Shown here: in pieces, positions 1 through 8,931 of the stretch | Layout of the letters: each line of letters opens with the position of its first letter | Numbering within the stretch: the first letter of the stretch is position 1 | Assembly (NCBI RefSeq): GCF_004343775.1 | Contig: NZ_PTXL01000002.1 | Location: forward strand, 682,001 to 746,000 | DNA: 64,000 nt | Source: Burkholderia sp. SRS-46 | GTDB lineage: Bacteria > Pseudomonadota > Gammaproteobacteria > Burkholderiales > Burkholderiaceae | Direction: 5' to 3' | The notes under the pieces: generated by a model | Seen by the model: only the letters and a program-made list of their open reading frames with translations | Told to the model about the DNA's origin: nothing | Database searches by the model: none | Position numbers and translations under genes: made by a program

Positions 1-15
1 CTGAGCTACAGGCCC
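1..15 (-). tRNA. 5' end of a tRNA, cut by the window edge
   Basis: Read on the minus strand, positions 15 to 1 give GGGCCTGTAGCTCAG, a classic tRNA acceptor-stem 5' half followed by the conserved T8-A-G-C-T-C-A-G of the D arm. The rest lies outside the window, so anticodon and identity cannot be read. From memory, a CAU-anticodon tRNA with this 5' end lies downstream of rpoD in related Burkholderia, but that is recall, not shown here. Confidence 0.6.
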
Positions 16-87
16 TGAAGAAGTGGAGCGTGCTGTACGCCACCCGGGCGCAATCGCCGGGCGGGCATTGTATCAATAAAAGGGACA

Positions 88-122
88 AACGCCACCGGTA
101 CCGTCTCGATACCGGTGGCGTT
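88..122 (-). terminator. Terminator after rpoD
   Basis: A perfect 13-bp inverted repeat (arms 88-100 and 110-122, beginning AACGCCACCGGTA) with a 9-nt loop lies just past the rpoD stop. On the minus strand it is followed by a broken T-rich stretch (TTTGTCCCTTTTATT). It separates rpoD from the tRNA. Confidence 0.75.
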
Positions 123-140
123 CAGAGAGAACGCTGGAGA

Positions 141-2552
141 TCAGTTCCCTTCGAGGAACGACTTCAGCTTGTCGGAACGGCTCGGGTGACGCAGCTTGCG
201 CAGCGCCTTCGCCTCGATCTGACGGATCCGCTCACGCGTGACGTCGAACTGCTTGCCGACTTCCTCGAGCGTGTGATCGGTGCTCATCTCGATACCGAAA
301 CGCATCCGCAGCACCTTCGCCTCGCGCGGCGTCAGCGAATCGAGGACGTCCTTCACGACGTCGCGCATGCTCGCATGCAACGCGGCATCAGCCGGCGCGA
401 CGGTGTTGTTGTCCTCGATGAAGTCGCCGAGATGGGAATCGTCGTCGTCACCGATCGGCGTTTCCATCGAGATCGGCTCCTTCGCGATCTTCATGATCTT
501 GCGGATCTTGTCTTCCGGCATTTCCATCTTCTCGGCGAGCGTTGCCGGATCCGGCTCGAGACCGGTTTCCTGCAGGATCTGCCGCGAGATGCGGTTCATC
601 TTGTTGATCGTCTCGATCATGTGAACCGGAATCCGGATCGTGCGCGCCTGGTCCGCGATCGAACGCGTGATGGCCTGACGGATCCACCACGTCGCATACG
701 TCGAGAACTTGTAGCCGCGACGGTATTCGAACTTGTCCACCGCCTTCATCAGGCCGATGTTGCCTTCCTGGATCAGGTCGAGGAACTGCAGGCCACGGTT
801 CGTGTACTTCTTCGCGATCGAGATCACGAGACGCAGGTTCGCCTCGGTCATTTCACGCTTCGCCTGGCGCGCCTTCAGTTCGCCGGCCGCCATCTGGCGG
901 TTGGTTTCCTTCAGGTCCTTCAGCGGCAGCACGACGCGCGCCTGCAGGTCGAGCAGGCGCTGCTGCTGTTCGCGGATCGCCGGGATGTTGCGCGACAGGA
1001 CTGCGCTGTACGCATGCCCTTCCGCCGTGACCTTCTCGGCCCAGTCGAGATCCGTCTCGCTGCCCGGGAAGCGCGCGATGAATTCCGAACGCGGCATGCC
1101 GCACTTGTCGACGACGATATGCAGGATCTGGCGCTCGACCTGACGCACCTCGTCCACCTGCGCACGCAGCGTGTCGCACAGGCGCTCGACGGTGCGCGCG
1201 GTGAAGCGGATCGTCATCAGCTCGGTCTGGATCGTTTCCTGCGCCTTCAGGTAGGCCTTCGACTTGTAGCCTTCCTTCTCGAACGCACGGCGCATCTTGT
1301 CGAACCACTCGCTGATCTGCGCGAACTTCTCGAGCGATGCGCGCTTGAGGGCCTCGAGCTGGGCGGCGTTGGCCGACGCCTGCGCTGCGCCGTCGTCGTC
1401 CTCCTCTTCTTCCTCTTCCTCGCCCTCGTCGGCTTCCTCGTCCTCGTTCTCGATCTCTTCGGCAGCCTTCGCGGAGAAGCCGTCGGTATCGGTATCCGAT
1501 GCATTCGGATCGAGCAGGCCGTCGACGAGCTCGTCGACGCGGCTTTCTTCGTTCGCGACACGCTCGGCCATCGCGAGGATGTCGGCGATCGTCGTCGGGC
1601 ACGCGGAAATCGCCATCACCATGTGGCGCAGGCCGTCCTCGATCCGCTTCGCGATCTCGATTTCGCCTTCGCGCGTGAGCAGCTCGACCGTGCCCATCTC
1701 GCGCATGTACATCCGGACCGGATCGGTGGTACGGCCGAACTCCGAATCGACGGTGGACAGCGCAACTTCCGCCTCCTCCTCGACTTCGTCGTCCGACGAA
1801 GCCGCCGGCGCGTTGTCGTTCAGAAGCAGCGTTTCCGCGTCCGGCGCCTGCTCATAAACCGCCACGCCCATGTCGTTGAACGTGCCGATGATGCCTTCGA
1901 GCGCTTCGGTCTCGGTGAAGTTGTCCGGCAGATGGTCGTTGATTTCGGCATACGTCAGGTAGCCGCGCTCCTTGCCGAGCTTGATGAGCGCGCGCAGCTT
2001 CACGCGGCGCTCTTCGAGCTCTTCGGCCGTGCCGGGCGTGCTCGCCGCGAACGCTTCTTTCAGCAGCGCCTTTTCCTTGGCACGGCGATCCCGCACCTTG
2101 GCCTTGCCTGTCGTAGCTGCAGCAGGCTGCTCGTCGCTCTGATTTGCTTCGTCATCGACGGATACTTCGTTCAGCTTTTTCGTCATGGAGTTCGCCGTAC
2201 CGGCTAAATCGACTCGCGGCTGCTGGACGACAGCCGGTTGAACCGTGGGTGCATGAGTAGTACGTACCGCCGTTTCGTCCGCCACGGCAGCCGTGTCCCT
2301 TGCGCTTTTCGCACTAACCCGCTTCGCCGCCGGCTTGGCCGGCCCGGAGTCGGGTCTGGCGGCAGCCCGTGTTCTGGCTGCCTGTACCGGCGCAGCCTGA
2401 GCCGTGCCGGCCGCGGTTCTTTTTCTTGCAGCTGCTGACGTGGCGGAAGACACTGTCCTGGCGGAAGAAGCAGACTTGGCCGCTGTGACCTTCGTGGTCG
2501 GCTCCGTCGAGCCCTTGCCTGTCGCTTTCTTTCCGCCTGTCGTCTTTGCCAT
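141..2552 (-). CDS. rpoD: RNA polymerase primary sigma factor RpoD (sigma-70)
   Basis: Housekeeping sigma factor that directs core RNA polymerase to vegetative promoters. Region 1.2 ([11 protein letters not shown]), region 2 ([20 protein letters not shown] through [12 protein letters not shown]) and the region 4 helix-turn-helix ([20 protein letters not shown]) are all intact. Between regions 1.2 and 2 is an acidic insert with a run of Glu/Asp near 1395-1450, usual for proteobacterial RpoD. The first about 120 residues are Ala/Lys/Thr-rich and low-complexity. An internal Met (MTKKLNEVS, codon 123, position 2186) lies just before the usual region 1.1, so the true start could be there. The long start is kept because GGCGAG lies about 11 nt upstream of 2552. 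Last gene of the rpsU-yqeY-dnaG-rpoD operon. Confidence 0.97.
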   Translation of the reverse strand: MAKTTGGKKATGKGSTEPTTKVTAAKSASSARTVSSATSAAARKRTAAGTAQAAPVQAARTRAAARPDSGPAKPAAKRVSAKSARDTAAVADETAVRTTHAPTVQPAVVQQPRVDLAGTANSMTKKLNEVSVDDEANQSDEQPAAATTGKAKVRDRRAKEKALLKEAFAASTPGTAEELEERRVKLRALIKLGKERGYLTYAEINDHLPDNFTETEALEGIIGTFNDMGVAVYEQAPDAETLLLNDNAPAASSDDEVEEEAEVALSTVDSEFGRTTDPVRMYMREMGTVELLTREGEIEIAKRIEDGLRHMVMAISACPTTIADILAMAERVANEESRVDELVDGLLDPNASDTDTDGFSAKAAEEIENEDEEADEGEEEEEEEDDDGAAQASANAAQLEALKRASLEKFAQISEWFDKMRRAFEKEGYKSKAYLKAQETIQTELMTIRFTARTVERLCDTLRAQVDEVRQVERQILHIVVDKCGMPRSEFIARFPGSETDLDWAEKVTAEGHAYSAVLSRNIPAIREQQQRLLDLQARVVLPLKDLKETNRQMAAGELKARQAKREMTEANLRLVISIAKKYTNRGLQFLDLIQEGNIGLMKAVDKFEYRRGYKFSTYATWWIRQAITRSIADQARTIRIPVHMIETINKMNRISRQILQETGLEPDPATLAEKMEMPEDKIRKIMKIAKEPISMETPIGDDDDSHLGDFIEDNNTVAPADAALHASMRDVVKDVLDSLTPREAKVLRMRFGIEMSTDHTLEEVGKQFDVTRERIRQIEAKALRKLRHPSRSDKLKSFLEGN

Positions 2553-2598
2553 TGCGAATCTCGCCTCTGCTTAGAAAACAAACCGCTGGAAACCTTAT

Positions 2599-2604
2599 AT
2601 TATA
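2599..2604 (-). promoter_or_regulatory. Candidate -10 box for rpoD
   Basis: On the minus strand the dnaG-rpoD gap reads GTGCTATAATATAAGG, with a consensus TATAAT 46 nt before the rpoD ATG. No good -35 lies 16-18 nt upstream. rpoD having its own promoter inside this operon is known in other bacteria. Confidence 0.45.
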
Positions 2605-2640
2605 GCACGCTGGGTAGCCCTCTCCTGGCGCCCCGGCCGC

Positions 2641-4518
2641 TCACAGCCCGAGCCGACGCTTCATGTCGGCCCGCTGCTGATTCAATTCCGTCAATTCAGC
2701 CAATTCCTCGGGGGTGAAACCGGATTGCCGCGAAAGCCTGTCGAGGCGCTCGCAACATGCGTCGTAACGCATCTTGAGCACCGCCGCCTGAAGCTCCTCC
2801 CCTGCGATCCGTTCCTGCTCGCGCTGCCGCTCGGCTACCGTTTCGTCGTCCGGATTCTGTAACAGCAGATCGCGGACGTTTTCATCATAGTCCAGAATTT
2901 CACGGAAGATTTCCTCGTAAGTCGCTGCATTCGAGGACGTCCTCAGCACATCGGACAACAATCTGAACTCCGCCCCGTCGCCCAGCGCACGCGCATGGTC
3001 GACGACTTCGCCGAACAGCTCGCCGATGCGCGGCAGCGCCCGCAGCGTCGCAACCTGTTCGTCGTCGAGCAGCGCCGCGACGCGCGGATGCATCACGAGG
3101 TTGCGCAACGCGCGCTTCTCGTTGTCCGTCACGCGGCGCCGATCGCTGCGCGCCGGCGCCTGGCGCGGCGGTGCCTCGATCCGCGTATCGACGTCGGAGA
3201 GCCCCGCGACCTCCTCGAACGGAATGTCGAGCCGATCCGCGATCATGTGCATGATCTGCGCGCGCAATGCGTTCGCGGGCAGCGCCTGCAACAGCGGCTT
3301 CGCGTCGAACAGCGCCTTCGCCCGGCCTTCCGGCTGATCGAGTGCCTTGCCGGCGATCGCCTCGTTCAGCAGGAACTGCGACAGCGGCATCGCCCGCTCG
3401 ACCTGCCCGGAAAACGCGTCCGCGCCGAATTCGCGCACGTAGCTGTCCGGGTCGTGCTCGGTCGGCAGAAAAAGGAACCGGATCGTGCGATTGTCCGCCG
3501 CGTGCGGCAGGCACGCCTCGAGCGCGCGCCGCGCCGCGCGGCGCCCGGCCGCGTCGCCGTCGAAGCTGAAGACGACCGTGTCGGTCTGCCGCATCAGCTT
3601 CTGCACGTGAATCGGCGTGCACGCGGTGCCGAGCGTCGCCACCGCGTTCGGGAAGCCGAGCTGCGCGAGCGCGACCACGTCCATGTAGCCTTCGACGACG
3701 AGCACGTACTTGCGCTCGCGAATCGCGAGCCGCGCCTCGAACAGCCCGTACAGTTCGCTGCCCTTGTTAAATAGCGGCGTTTCCGGCGAATTCAAATACT
3801 TCGGCTCGCCGCTGCCGAGCACGCGGCCGCCGAAGCCGATCACCTGCCCCTTCACGTTGCGGATCGGGAACATGATCCGCTCGCGGAAGCGGTCGTAGCG
3901 CCGCGCGACGCCCTGCGCGTCGGTCTTCTCGCTGACGATCACGAGCCCGGATTCGACGAGCGCGTCGTCGCGATAGTCGGGAAACGCGGCTTCGAGGTTC
4001 TGCCAGCCGTCGGGCGCATAGCCGAGGCCGAAACGGGCCGCGATCTCACCGGTCAGGCCCCGTTTCTTCAGATACTGGATGGCGGTCGGCGCGCCGCGCA
4101 GTTGCTTGCGGTAGTAGTCGCAAGCCGCGGACATCGCGTCCGACAGCGTGGTGGCCACCGATTTGGAAACGGACGGCTGCGCCGGATAGTCGCCGCCGCC
4201 ACCACCGCCACCGCGCATCGGCGACGGCTCGTGCGGCACGGTCAGGCCGACCGACTGCGCGAGCTCCTGCACGGCTTCCGGGAACGTCAGCCCGGCATGC
4301 TCCATCAGGAAGCCGATCGCCGTGCCGTGCGCGCCGCAGCCGAAGCAGTGATAGAACTGCTTGGTCGGGCTGACGGTGAACGACGGGCTTTTCTCGTTGT
4401 GGAACGGGCACAGCCCCATGAAGTTCGCGCCGCCCTTCTTGAGCTGCACGTACCGGCCCACCACGTCGACGATATCGACGCGGTTCAGCAAATCCTGCAG
4501 GAACGAATGCGGAATCAC
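2641..4518 (-). CDS. dnaG: DNA primase DnaG
   Basis: Synthesises RNA primers at the replication fork with DnaB helicase. The N-terminal zinc-binding domain shows C37-x2-H40 and C58-x2-C61 (CPFH, CFGC). The TOPRIM catalytic core follows, with VLVVEGYMDV and FSFDGDAAG, and a C-terminal helicase-interaction region ends the protein. The GTG at 4518 is chosen because the family N-terminus (IPHSFLQDLLNRVDIVDVVG) begins there. An in-frame ATG at 4572 would add 18 residues unlike the family. No clear Shine-Dalgarno precedes either start. Between zinc domain and core is a run of seven glycines (residues 103-109). 625 residues, a normal length. Confidence 0.96.
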   Translation of the reverse strand: MIPHSFLQDLLNRVDIVDVVGRYVQLKKGGANFMGLCPFHNEKSPSFTVSPTKQFYHCFGCGAHGTAIGFLMEHAGLTFPEAVQELAQSVGLTVPHEPSPMRGGGGGGGDYPAQPSVSKSVATTLSDAMSAACDYYRKQLRGAPTAIQYLKKRGLTGEIAARFGLGYAPDGWQNLEAAFPDYRDDALVESGLVIVSEKTDAQGVARRYDRFRERIMFPIRNVKGQVIGFGGRVLGSGEPKYLNSPETPLFNKGSELYGLFEARLAIRERKYVLVVEGYMDVVALAQLGFPNAVATLGTACTPIHVQKLMRQTDTVVFSFDGDAAGRRAARRALEACLPHAADNRTIRFLFLPTEHDPDSYVREFGADAFSGQVERAMPLSQFLLNEAIAGKALDQPEGRAKALFDAKPLLQALPANALRAQIMHMIADRLDIPFEEVAGLSDVDTRIEAPPRQAPARSDRRRVTDNEKRALRNLVMHPRVAALLDDEQVATLRALPRIGELFGEVVDHARALGDGAEFRLLSDVLRTSSNAATYEEIFREILDYDENVRDLLLQNPDDETVAERQREQERIAGEELQAAVLKMRYDACCERLDRLSRQSGFTPEELAELTELNQQRADMKRRLGL

Positions 4519-4590
4519 CGTGGGATCAAACGGAAAAAAGACATGCGTCGGCCCGGCGCGCGCCATCGGCACGCACCGGGCACGGGGGTT

Positions 4591-5037
4591 TTACTTCGAG
4601 AGCGCGGCCTTGACGAGCGCGGAAACGGCGGTCATGTCGGCACGGCCGGCGAGCTTGCCCTTCAGCACGCCCATCACCTTGCCCATGTCCTGCGGGCCGG
4701 CTGCGCCGGTCTGCGCGACCGCGGCCTGCACTTCGGCAGCCACCTCGGCGTCCGACAGTTGCGCGGGCATGTAGCCGCCCAGCACCGTCAGCTCGGCCTG
4801 CTCCTTCGCGACGAGGTCGTCGCGACCCGCGGCCTGGAACTGGCTGATCGAATCCTTGCGCTGCTTGATCATCTTGTCGATCACGGCCGTGACGGCGGCA
4901 TCGTCGAGCGTGATCTGCTCGTCGACCTCACGCTGCTTGATCGCGGCCAGCAGCAGGCGAATCGTCGCAAGGCGCTCGGCTTCCTTCGCGCGCATCGCGG
5001 CCTTCATGTCTTCGCTGATCTGCTCTTTCAAACTCAT
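4591..5037 (-). CDS. GatB/YqeY domain protein
   Basis: A 148-residue protein matching the YqeY family along its length (MSLKEQISEDMKAAMRAKE start, conserved KQRKDSISQF and MGKVMGVLKGKL). The family resembles the tRNA-binding tail of the GatB amidotransferase subunit. Its physiological role is not firmly known. It sits between rpsU and dnaG, 72 bp before the dnaG start, as commonly seen in proteobacteria, and is probably co-transcribed with dnaG and rpoD when the upstream hairpin is read through. Confidence 0.93.
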   Translation of the reverse strand: MSLKEQISEDMKAAMRAKEAERLATIRLLLAAIKQREVDEQITLDDAAVTAVIDKMIKQRKDSISQFQAAGRDDLVAKEQAELTVLGGYMPAQLSDAEVAAEVQAAVAQTGAAGPQDMGKVMGVLKGKLAGRADMTAVSALVKAALSK

Positions 5038-5090
5038 CTTTCACCCGGAAATGGAAACGTGAATCCGACGCCCGCCAGTGGGCGTCAACA

Positions 5091-5125
5091 CAAAAACCCG
5101 CTTGGGACACTGTCTCAAGCGGGTT
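5091..5125 (-). terminator. Terminator/attenuator between rpsU and yqeY
   Basis: Inverted repeat AACCCGCTT / AAGCGGGTT (5095-5103 and 5117-5125) is followed on the minus strand by TTTTTG. It lies inside the macromolecular-synthesis operon, after rpsU. It probably sets the high ratio of ribosomal protein S21 to primase and sigma, as the intra-operon terminator does in E. coli. Confidence 0.8.
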
Positions 5126-5202
5126 GCTCGAATCCGGCATCGGCGACTCGCGACCGAGCCGCCGGTGCGCCGCTCAGTGAACCGCGCGGCGCCCACAATC
5201 GT

Positions 5203-5415
5203 TCAGTACAGCTTTTTCGGCAGCGTCTGGCTGCGGATGCGCTTGTAGTGACGCTTCACTGCTGCGGCCTTCTTGCGCTTGCGCTCCGCCGTCGGCTTTT
5301 CGTAGAACTCGCGCGCACGAAGTTCGGTCAGCAGACCGTTCTTCTCGATCGTGCGCTTGAAGCGACGCATGGCAACTTCGAACGGCTCGTTTTCTTTAAC
5401 GCGAATGATCGTCAT
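5203..5415 (-). CDS. rpsU: 30S ribosomal protein S21
   Basis: 70-residue basic protein of the small ribosomal subunit, needed for initiation on many mRNAs. The whole sequence fits S21 ([20 protein letters not shown], then [20 protein letters not shown] and the LPKKLY end). The ATG at 5415 matches the family N-terminus. The open frame continues 23 codons upstream but those residues are not S21-like. First gene of the rpsU-yqeY-dnaG-rpoD operon. Confidence 0.97.
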
Positions 5416-5454
5416 GACCCGACACGTAAAAAAGTTGGCAAGGAAAGATTTTTG

Positions 5455-5463
5455 AGTATAGCA
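5455..5463 (-). promoter_or_regulatory. Extended -10 promoter of rpsU
   Basis: The minus strand reads TGCTATACT here, an extended -10 (TGn plus TATACT) about 40 nt upstream of the S21 start. No good -35 is seen. The same nine bases occur before tsaD (6762-6770). Confidence 0.55.
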
Positions 5464-5491
5464 GACGCACTGCACATGGGGCACTACCCCG

Positions 5492-6709
5492 TCAAGCGCC
5501 GCGTGCGAACTCCGCGGCCGCCTGCCCGGCCGCCACGCCGGACGCCCATGCCCACTGGAAGTTGTAGCCGCCGAGCCAGCCGGTCACGTCCATCGCCTCG
5601 CCGACGAAGAACAGGCCCGGCACGCGCGCGCTCATCATCGTCGCCGACGACAGCTCGCGCGTATCCACGCCGCCCCGCGTGACTTCCGCCTTCTTGTAGC
5701 CCTCGGTGCCGTTCGGCGTCAGCGTCCAGCCGGCGAGCGCCTCGCCGACCTGCCGCAGCGCCTTGTCCGGCAGGTCGGCCAGCCGCGCGTCGGCGGCCAC
5801 GCGATGCGTGTCGAGCCAGACGTGGGCAAGCCGCGACGGCACCCACTCCGCGAGCAGCGAGCCGACCTGGCGCTTCGACGCGCGCTTGGCCTCGAGCAGG
5901 TCGGCCACCGTGTCGCGCTGCGGCAGCAGGTCGACGCGGATCGGCTCGCCGGGCTGCCAGTAGCTCGAAATCTGCAGGATGCCGGGCCCCGACAGCCCGC
6001 GGTGCGTGAGCAGCAGGTCCTCGACGAATTCGCCGCCACGCTTCTTGTCGCCGGTCGACACGCGCACCTCGAGCGACACGCCGGACAGCGCCGCGAACGG
6101 CGCCCAGTCGTGCGGCGCGAACGTGAGCGGCACGAGCGCGGGCCGCGTATCGACGAGCTTGTGGCCGAACTGCTTCGCGAGCCGGTAGCCGAAATCGGTC
6201 GCGCCGATCTTCGGGATCGACAGGCCGCCGGTGGCGACGATCAGCGCGCGCGCGGCAATCGGGCCACCCTGCGTATCGAGCGTGAAACCGCCGGCCGGCG
6301 CATGGCGCACCGCGTCGACGACGACCGGCCGGCGCCACGCGATGCCGCCGGCGTCGCACTCGTTCTTCAGCATGTCGATGACCGCATCGCTGCCGTGGTC
6401 GCAGAACAGCTGCCCCTTGTGCTTTTCGTGCCAGGTCACGCGATGGCGCTTGAGGAGCGCGAGGAAGTCGCGCGGCGCGTAGCGCGCGAGCGCCGAGCGG
6501 GCGAAATGCGGGTTGGCCGACAGGTAGTTGTCCGGGCCGGCGTACAGGTTCGTGAAGTTGCAGCGGCCGCCGCCCGAGATGCGGATCTTCTCCGCGAGGC
6601 GCGGCGCGTGGTCGATCAGCACGACCCGGCGGCCGAGCTGGCCGGCGACTGCCGCACTCATCATGCCGGCGGCGCCCGCGCCGATCACGGCGATGTCATA
6701 GGTTTCCAT
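5492..6709 (-). CDS. FAD-dependent oxidoreductase, HI0933/YhiN family
   Basis: 405-residue flavoprotein. The N-terminal Rossmann motif IGAGAAGM (residues 9-16) binds FAD, followed by the family signature [11 protein letters not shown] (about 45-55). A second dinucleotide-type segment ([15 protein letters not shown]) and the C-terminal [22 protein letters not shown]-contact motif are present. The family is widespread and conserved, but its substrate is unknown. It lies between rpsU (same strand, 76 bp downstream) and the divergent tsaD. Confidence 0.9.
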
Positions 6710-6761
6710 GGCGCGGATTGTACCCGCCCCGCGCCGCCGCCAGCGGCCGGAGGCGCGCGCC

Positions 6762-6770
6762 TGCTATACT
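6762..6770 (+). promoter_or_regulatory. Extended -10 promoter of tsaD
   Basis: TGCTATACT, an extended -10 element, lies 59 nt upstream of the tsaD ATG. No recognisable -35 is present. It is identical to the rpsU element on the other strand. Confidence 0.55.
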
Positions 6771-6828
6771 TTTCGGTTACGTTGACATTCCGGCGCTGCC
6801 CGTAACGCGGCGCGCCCCGCCCCACATC

Positions 6829-7869
6829 ATGCTCGTTCTCGGCATCGAAAGCTCCTGCGACGAAACCGGCCTCGCGCTCTACGACACGCAGCGCGGGCTG
6901 CTCGCGCACGCGCTCCATTCGCAGATCGCCATGCACCGCGACTACGGCGGCGTCGTGCCCGAGCTGGCGTCGCGCGACCACATCCGCCGCGCGCTGCCGC
7001 TGCTCGAGGAAGTCATCGCCCAGAGCGGCGCGCGGCGCGAAGACATCGACGCCATCGCGTTCACGCAGGGCCCGGGGCTCGCCGGCGCGCTGCTCGTCGG
7101 CGCGAGCATCGCGAATGCGCTCGCGCTGGCGTGGAACAAGCCGACCGTCGGCATCCACCACCTCGAGGGTCACCTGCTGTCGCCGCTGCTCGTCGCGGAG
7201 CCGCCGCCGTTCCCGTTCGTCGCACTGCTCGTGTCGGGCGGCCACACGCAGTTGATGCGCGTGACCGATGTCGGCGTGTACGAAACACTCGGCGAGACGC
7301 TCGACGACGCGGCCGGCGAAGCGTTCGACAAGACCGCGAAGCTGATCGGCCTCGGTTACCCGGGCGGCCCGGAAGTGTCGAAGCTCGCGGAAACCGGCAC
7401 GCCGGGCGCGGTCGTGCTGCCGCGCCCGATGCTGCATTCCGGCGACCTCGACTTCAGCTTCAGCGGCCTGAAGACGGCCGTGCTGACGCAGATGAAGAAA
7501 TTCGAGGCGGCAAAGCTGTCGGGCGACGCGCTCGAACGCGCGAAAGCCGACCTCGCACGCGGCTTCGTCGACGCAGCCGTCGACGTACTCGTCGCGAAAT
7601 CGCTCGCGGCGCTGAAGAAGACCAAGCTCAAGCGCCTCGTGGTTGCGGGCGGCGTCGGCGCGAACCGCCAGCTGCGCGCCGCGCTGTCGGCCGCCGCGGC
7701 CAAGCGCGGTTTCGACGTGCACTACCCCGATCTCGCGCTCTGCACCGACAACGGCGCGATGATCGCGCTCGCGGGTGCGTTGCGGCTCGCTCGCTGGCCC
7801 GAGCAGGCGAATGCCGACTACGCGTTCACCGTGAAGCCGCGCTGGGATCTCGCATCGCTCACGCACTGA
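6829..7869 (+). CDS. tsaD: tRNA N6-threonylcarbamoyladenosine transferase TsaD
   Basis: Transfers the threonylcarbamoyl group to A37 of ANN-decoding tRNAs, working with TsaB, TsaE and TsaC. 346 residues of the ASKHA fold: [12 protein letters not shown] at the N-terminus, the metal-binding HHLEGH motif (His 111 and 115 region), [10 protein letters not shown], and the C-terminal [13 protein letters not shown] and CTDNGAMIA motifs. The start at 6829 matches the family N-terminus ([12 protein letters not shown]). The open frame extends 37 codons further upstream without family similarity. Confidence 0.97.
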   Translation: MLVLGIESSCDETGLALYDTQRGLLAHALHSQIAMHRDYGGVVPELASRDHIRRALPLLEEVIAQSGARREDIDAIAFTQGPGLAGALLVGASIANALALAWNKPTVGIHHLEGHLLSPLLVAEPPPFPFVALLVSGGHTQLMRVTDVGVYETLGETLDDAAGEAFDKTAKLIGLGYPGGPEVSKLAETGTPGAVVLPRPMLHSGDLDFSFSGLKTAVLTQMKKFEAAKLSGDALERAKADLARGFVDAAVDVLVAKSLAALKKTKLKRLVVAGGVGANRQLRAALSAAAAKRGFDVHYPDLALCTDNGAMIALAGALRLARWPEQANADYAFTVKPRWDLASLTH

Positions 7870-7915
7870 GCTGAACCGAGCCGAACGCCGCGCATTGCAC
7901 GCGGCGCACGCAAAC

Positions 7916-7942
7916 AAAAGGCCGCTGACAAGCGGCCTTTTT
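7916..7942 (+). terminator. Terminator between convergent tsaD and folE2
   Basis: AAAGGCCGCT / AGCGGCCTTT stem (7917-7926 and 7931-7940) with a 4-nt loop and five T's on the right. A's on the left make it usable on both strands. It sits between the tsaD and folE2 stop codons. Confidence 0.85.
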
Positions 7943-7966
7943 GCTGATGCGGCGACACGCGCTGCG

Positions 7967-8776
7967 TTACGCGGCCTGCCGCTTGTCGCGCTCGATCAGC
8001 GCATATGCGCTGTGATTGTGGATCGACTCGAAGTTCTCGGCCTCGAGCACGTAGGCCACGATGCGCTCGTCGCGGTCGAGCCGCTGCGCGACGTCGCGCA
8101 CCAGATCCTCGACGAACTTCGGATTCTCGTACGCGCGCTCGGTCACGAACTTCTCGTCCGGGCGCTTCAGCAGGCCCCACAGCTCGCACGACGCCTCTTC
8201 CTCGGCGATCCGGATCAGCGCCTCGACCGGCACGTCCGCCGCCAGCTCGGCATCGATCGTCACGTGCGAGCGCTGGTTGTGCGCACCGTACTGCGAAATT
8301 TTCTTCGAGCACGGGCACAGGCTCGTGACCGGCACCAGCACCTTCAGGAACAGGCGCGTCGCGCCGCCACGGCTGTCGCCCGCGAGCGTTACTTCGTAGT
8401 CCAGCAGACTCTGCACGCCCGACACGGGCGCCGTCTTGTTCACGAAATACGGGAACGTGACTTCGATGCGGCCCGCCTCGGCCTCGAGCTTCTCGAGCAT
8501 CGCCGCGAGCATCGCGCGGAACCGTTCGGTGGTCAGCGGCGCGCGGTGCTCCTCGAGCAGCGCGACGAAACGCGACATGTGCGTGCCCTTCTGGTCGGCC
8601 GGCAGATGGACGTCGAGGTTCCAGACACCGACCGTCGGCTGCACGTCGCCGCTTTCGGTGCACACCGTCAACGGATGCCGGACCGCCTTCACGCCCACGC
8701 GCTGAATCGGAATCTGACGGGTATCCACCGTGCTCTGCACGTCGGGCATCACGAAGGCGGGATTCATCTGGTTCAT
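7967..8776 (-). CDS. folE2: GTP cyclohydrolase FolE2
   Basis: Type IB GTP cyclohydrolase (COG1469 family), which converts GTP to 7,8-dihydroneopterin triphosphate for folate and queuosine-type pathways. It is structurally distinct from FolE and less dependent on zinc. The central motif [18 protein letters not shown] carries the catalytic Cys. [18 protein letters not shown] is also typical. 269 residues. The ATG at 8776 has AAGGA 9-13 nt upstream; a second ATG lies three codons later. A long upstream extension of the frame is non-homologous. No folate neighbours are present. Confidence 0.94.
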   Translation of the reverse strand: MNQMNPAFVMPDVQSTVDTRQIPIQRVGVKAVRHPLTVCTESGDVQPTVGVWNLDVHLPADQKGTHMSRFVALLEEHRAPLTTERFRAMLAAMLEKLEAEAGRIEVTFPYFVNKTAPVSGVQSLLDYEVTLAGDSRGGATRLFLKVLVPVTSLCPCSKKISQYGAHNQRSHVTIDAELAADVPVEALIRIAEEEASCELWGLLKRPDEKFVTERAYENPKFVEDLVRDVAQRLDRDERIVAYVLEAENFESIHNHSAYALIERDKRQAA

Positions 8777-8844
8777 CTTGTTCAATCCTTGTAAGCCGCG
8801 CGTTCGACGACGCGCGCGCCGCATCATGCGGCAGCCGGAAAAGC

Positions 8845-8871
8845 AACATGGGCCCGCAGGCCCATGTTTTT
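8845..8871 (-). terminator. Terminator after dxs
   Basis: Perfect AACATGGGCC / GGCCCATGTT stem (8845-8854 and 8859-8868) with a CGCA loop. On the minus strand it is followed by GCTTTT. It separates dxs from folE2. The plus-strand side has five T's as well. Confidence 0.75.
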
Positions 8872-8931
8872 CCGCATCAATGAAGACCGGTTTCGCCAGT
8901 CGCACCCGCGCCGCCCGAAGGCGGCGCCGGC

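Noticed and set aside
30-2207. Long plus-strand open frame antisense to rpoD
   Set aside because: Shadow frame of a high-GC gene; composition is Arg/Leu/Asp-rich with no recognisable domain, and rpoD is certain.
4187-4216. Poly-glycine tract in DnaG as a contingency microsatellite
   Set aside because: The codons are mixed GGT/GGC with no simple run long enough for slippage; likely a flexible linker.
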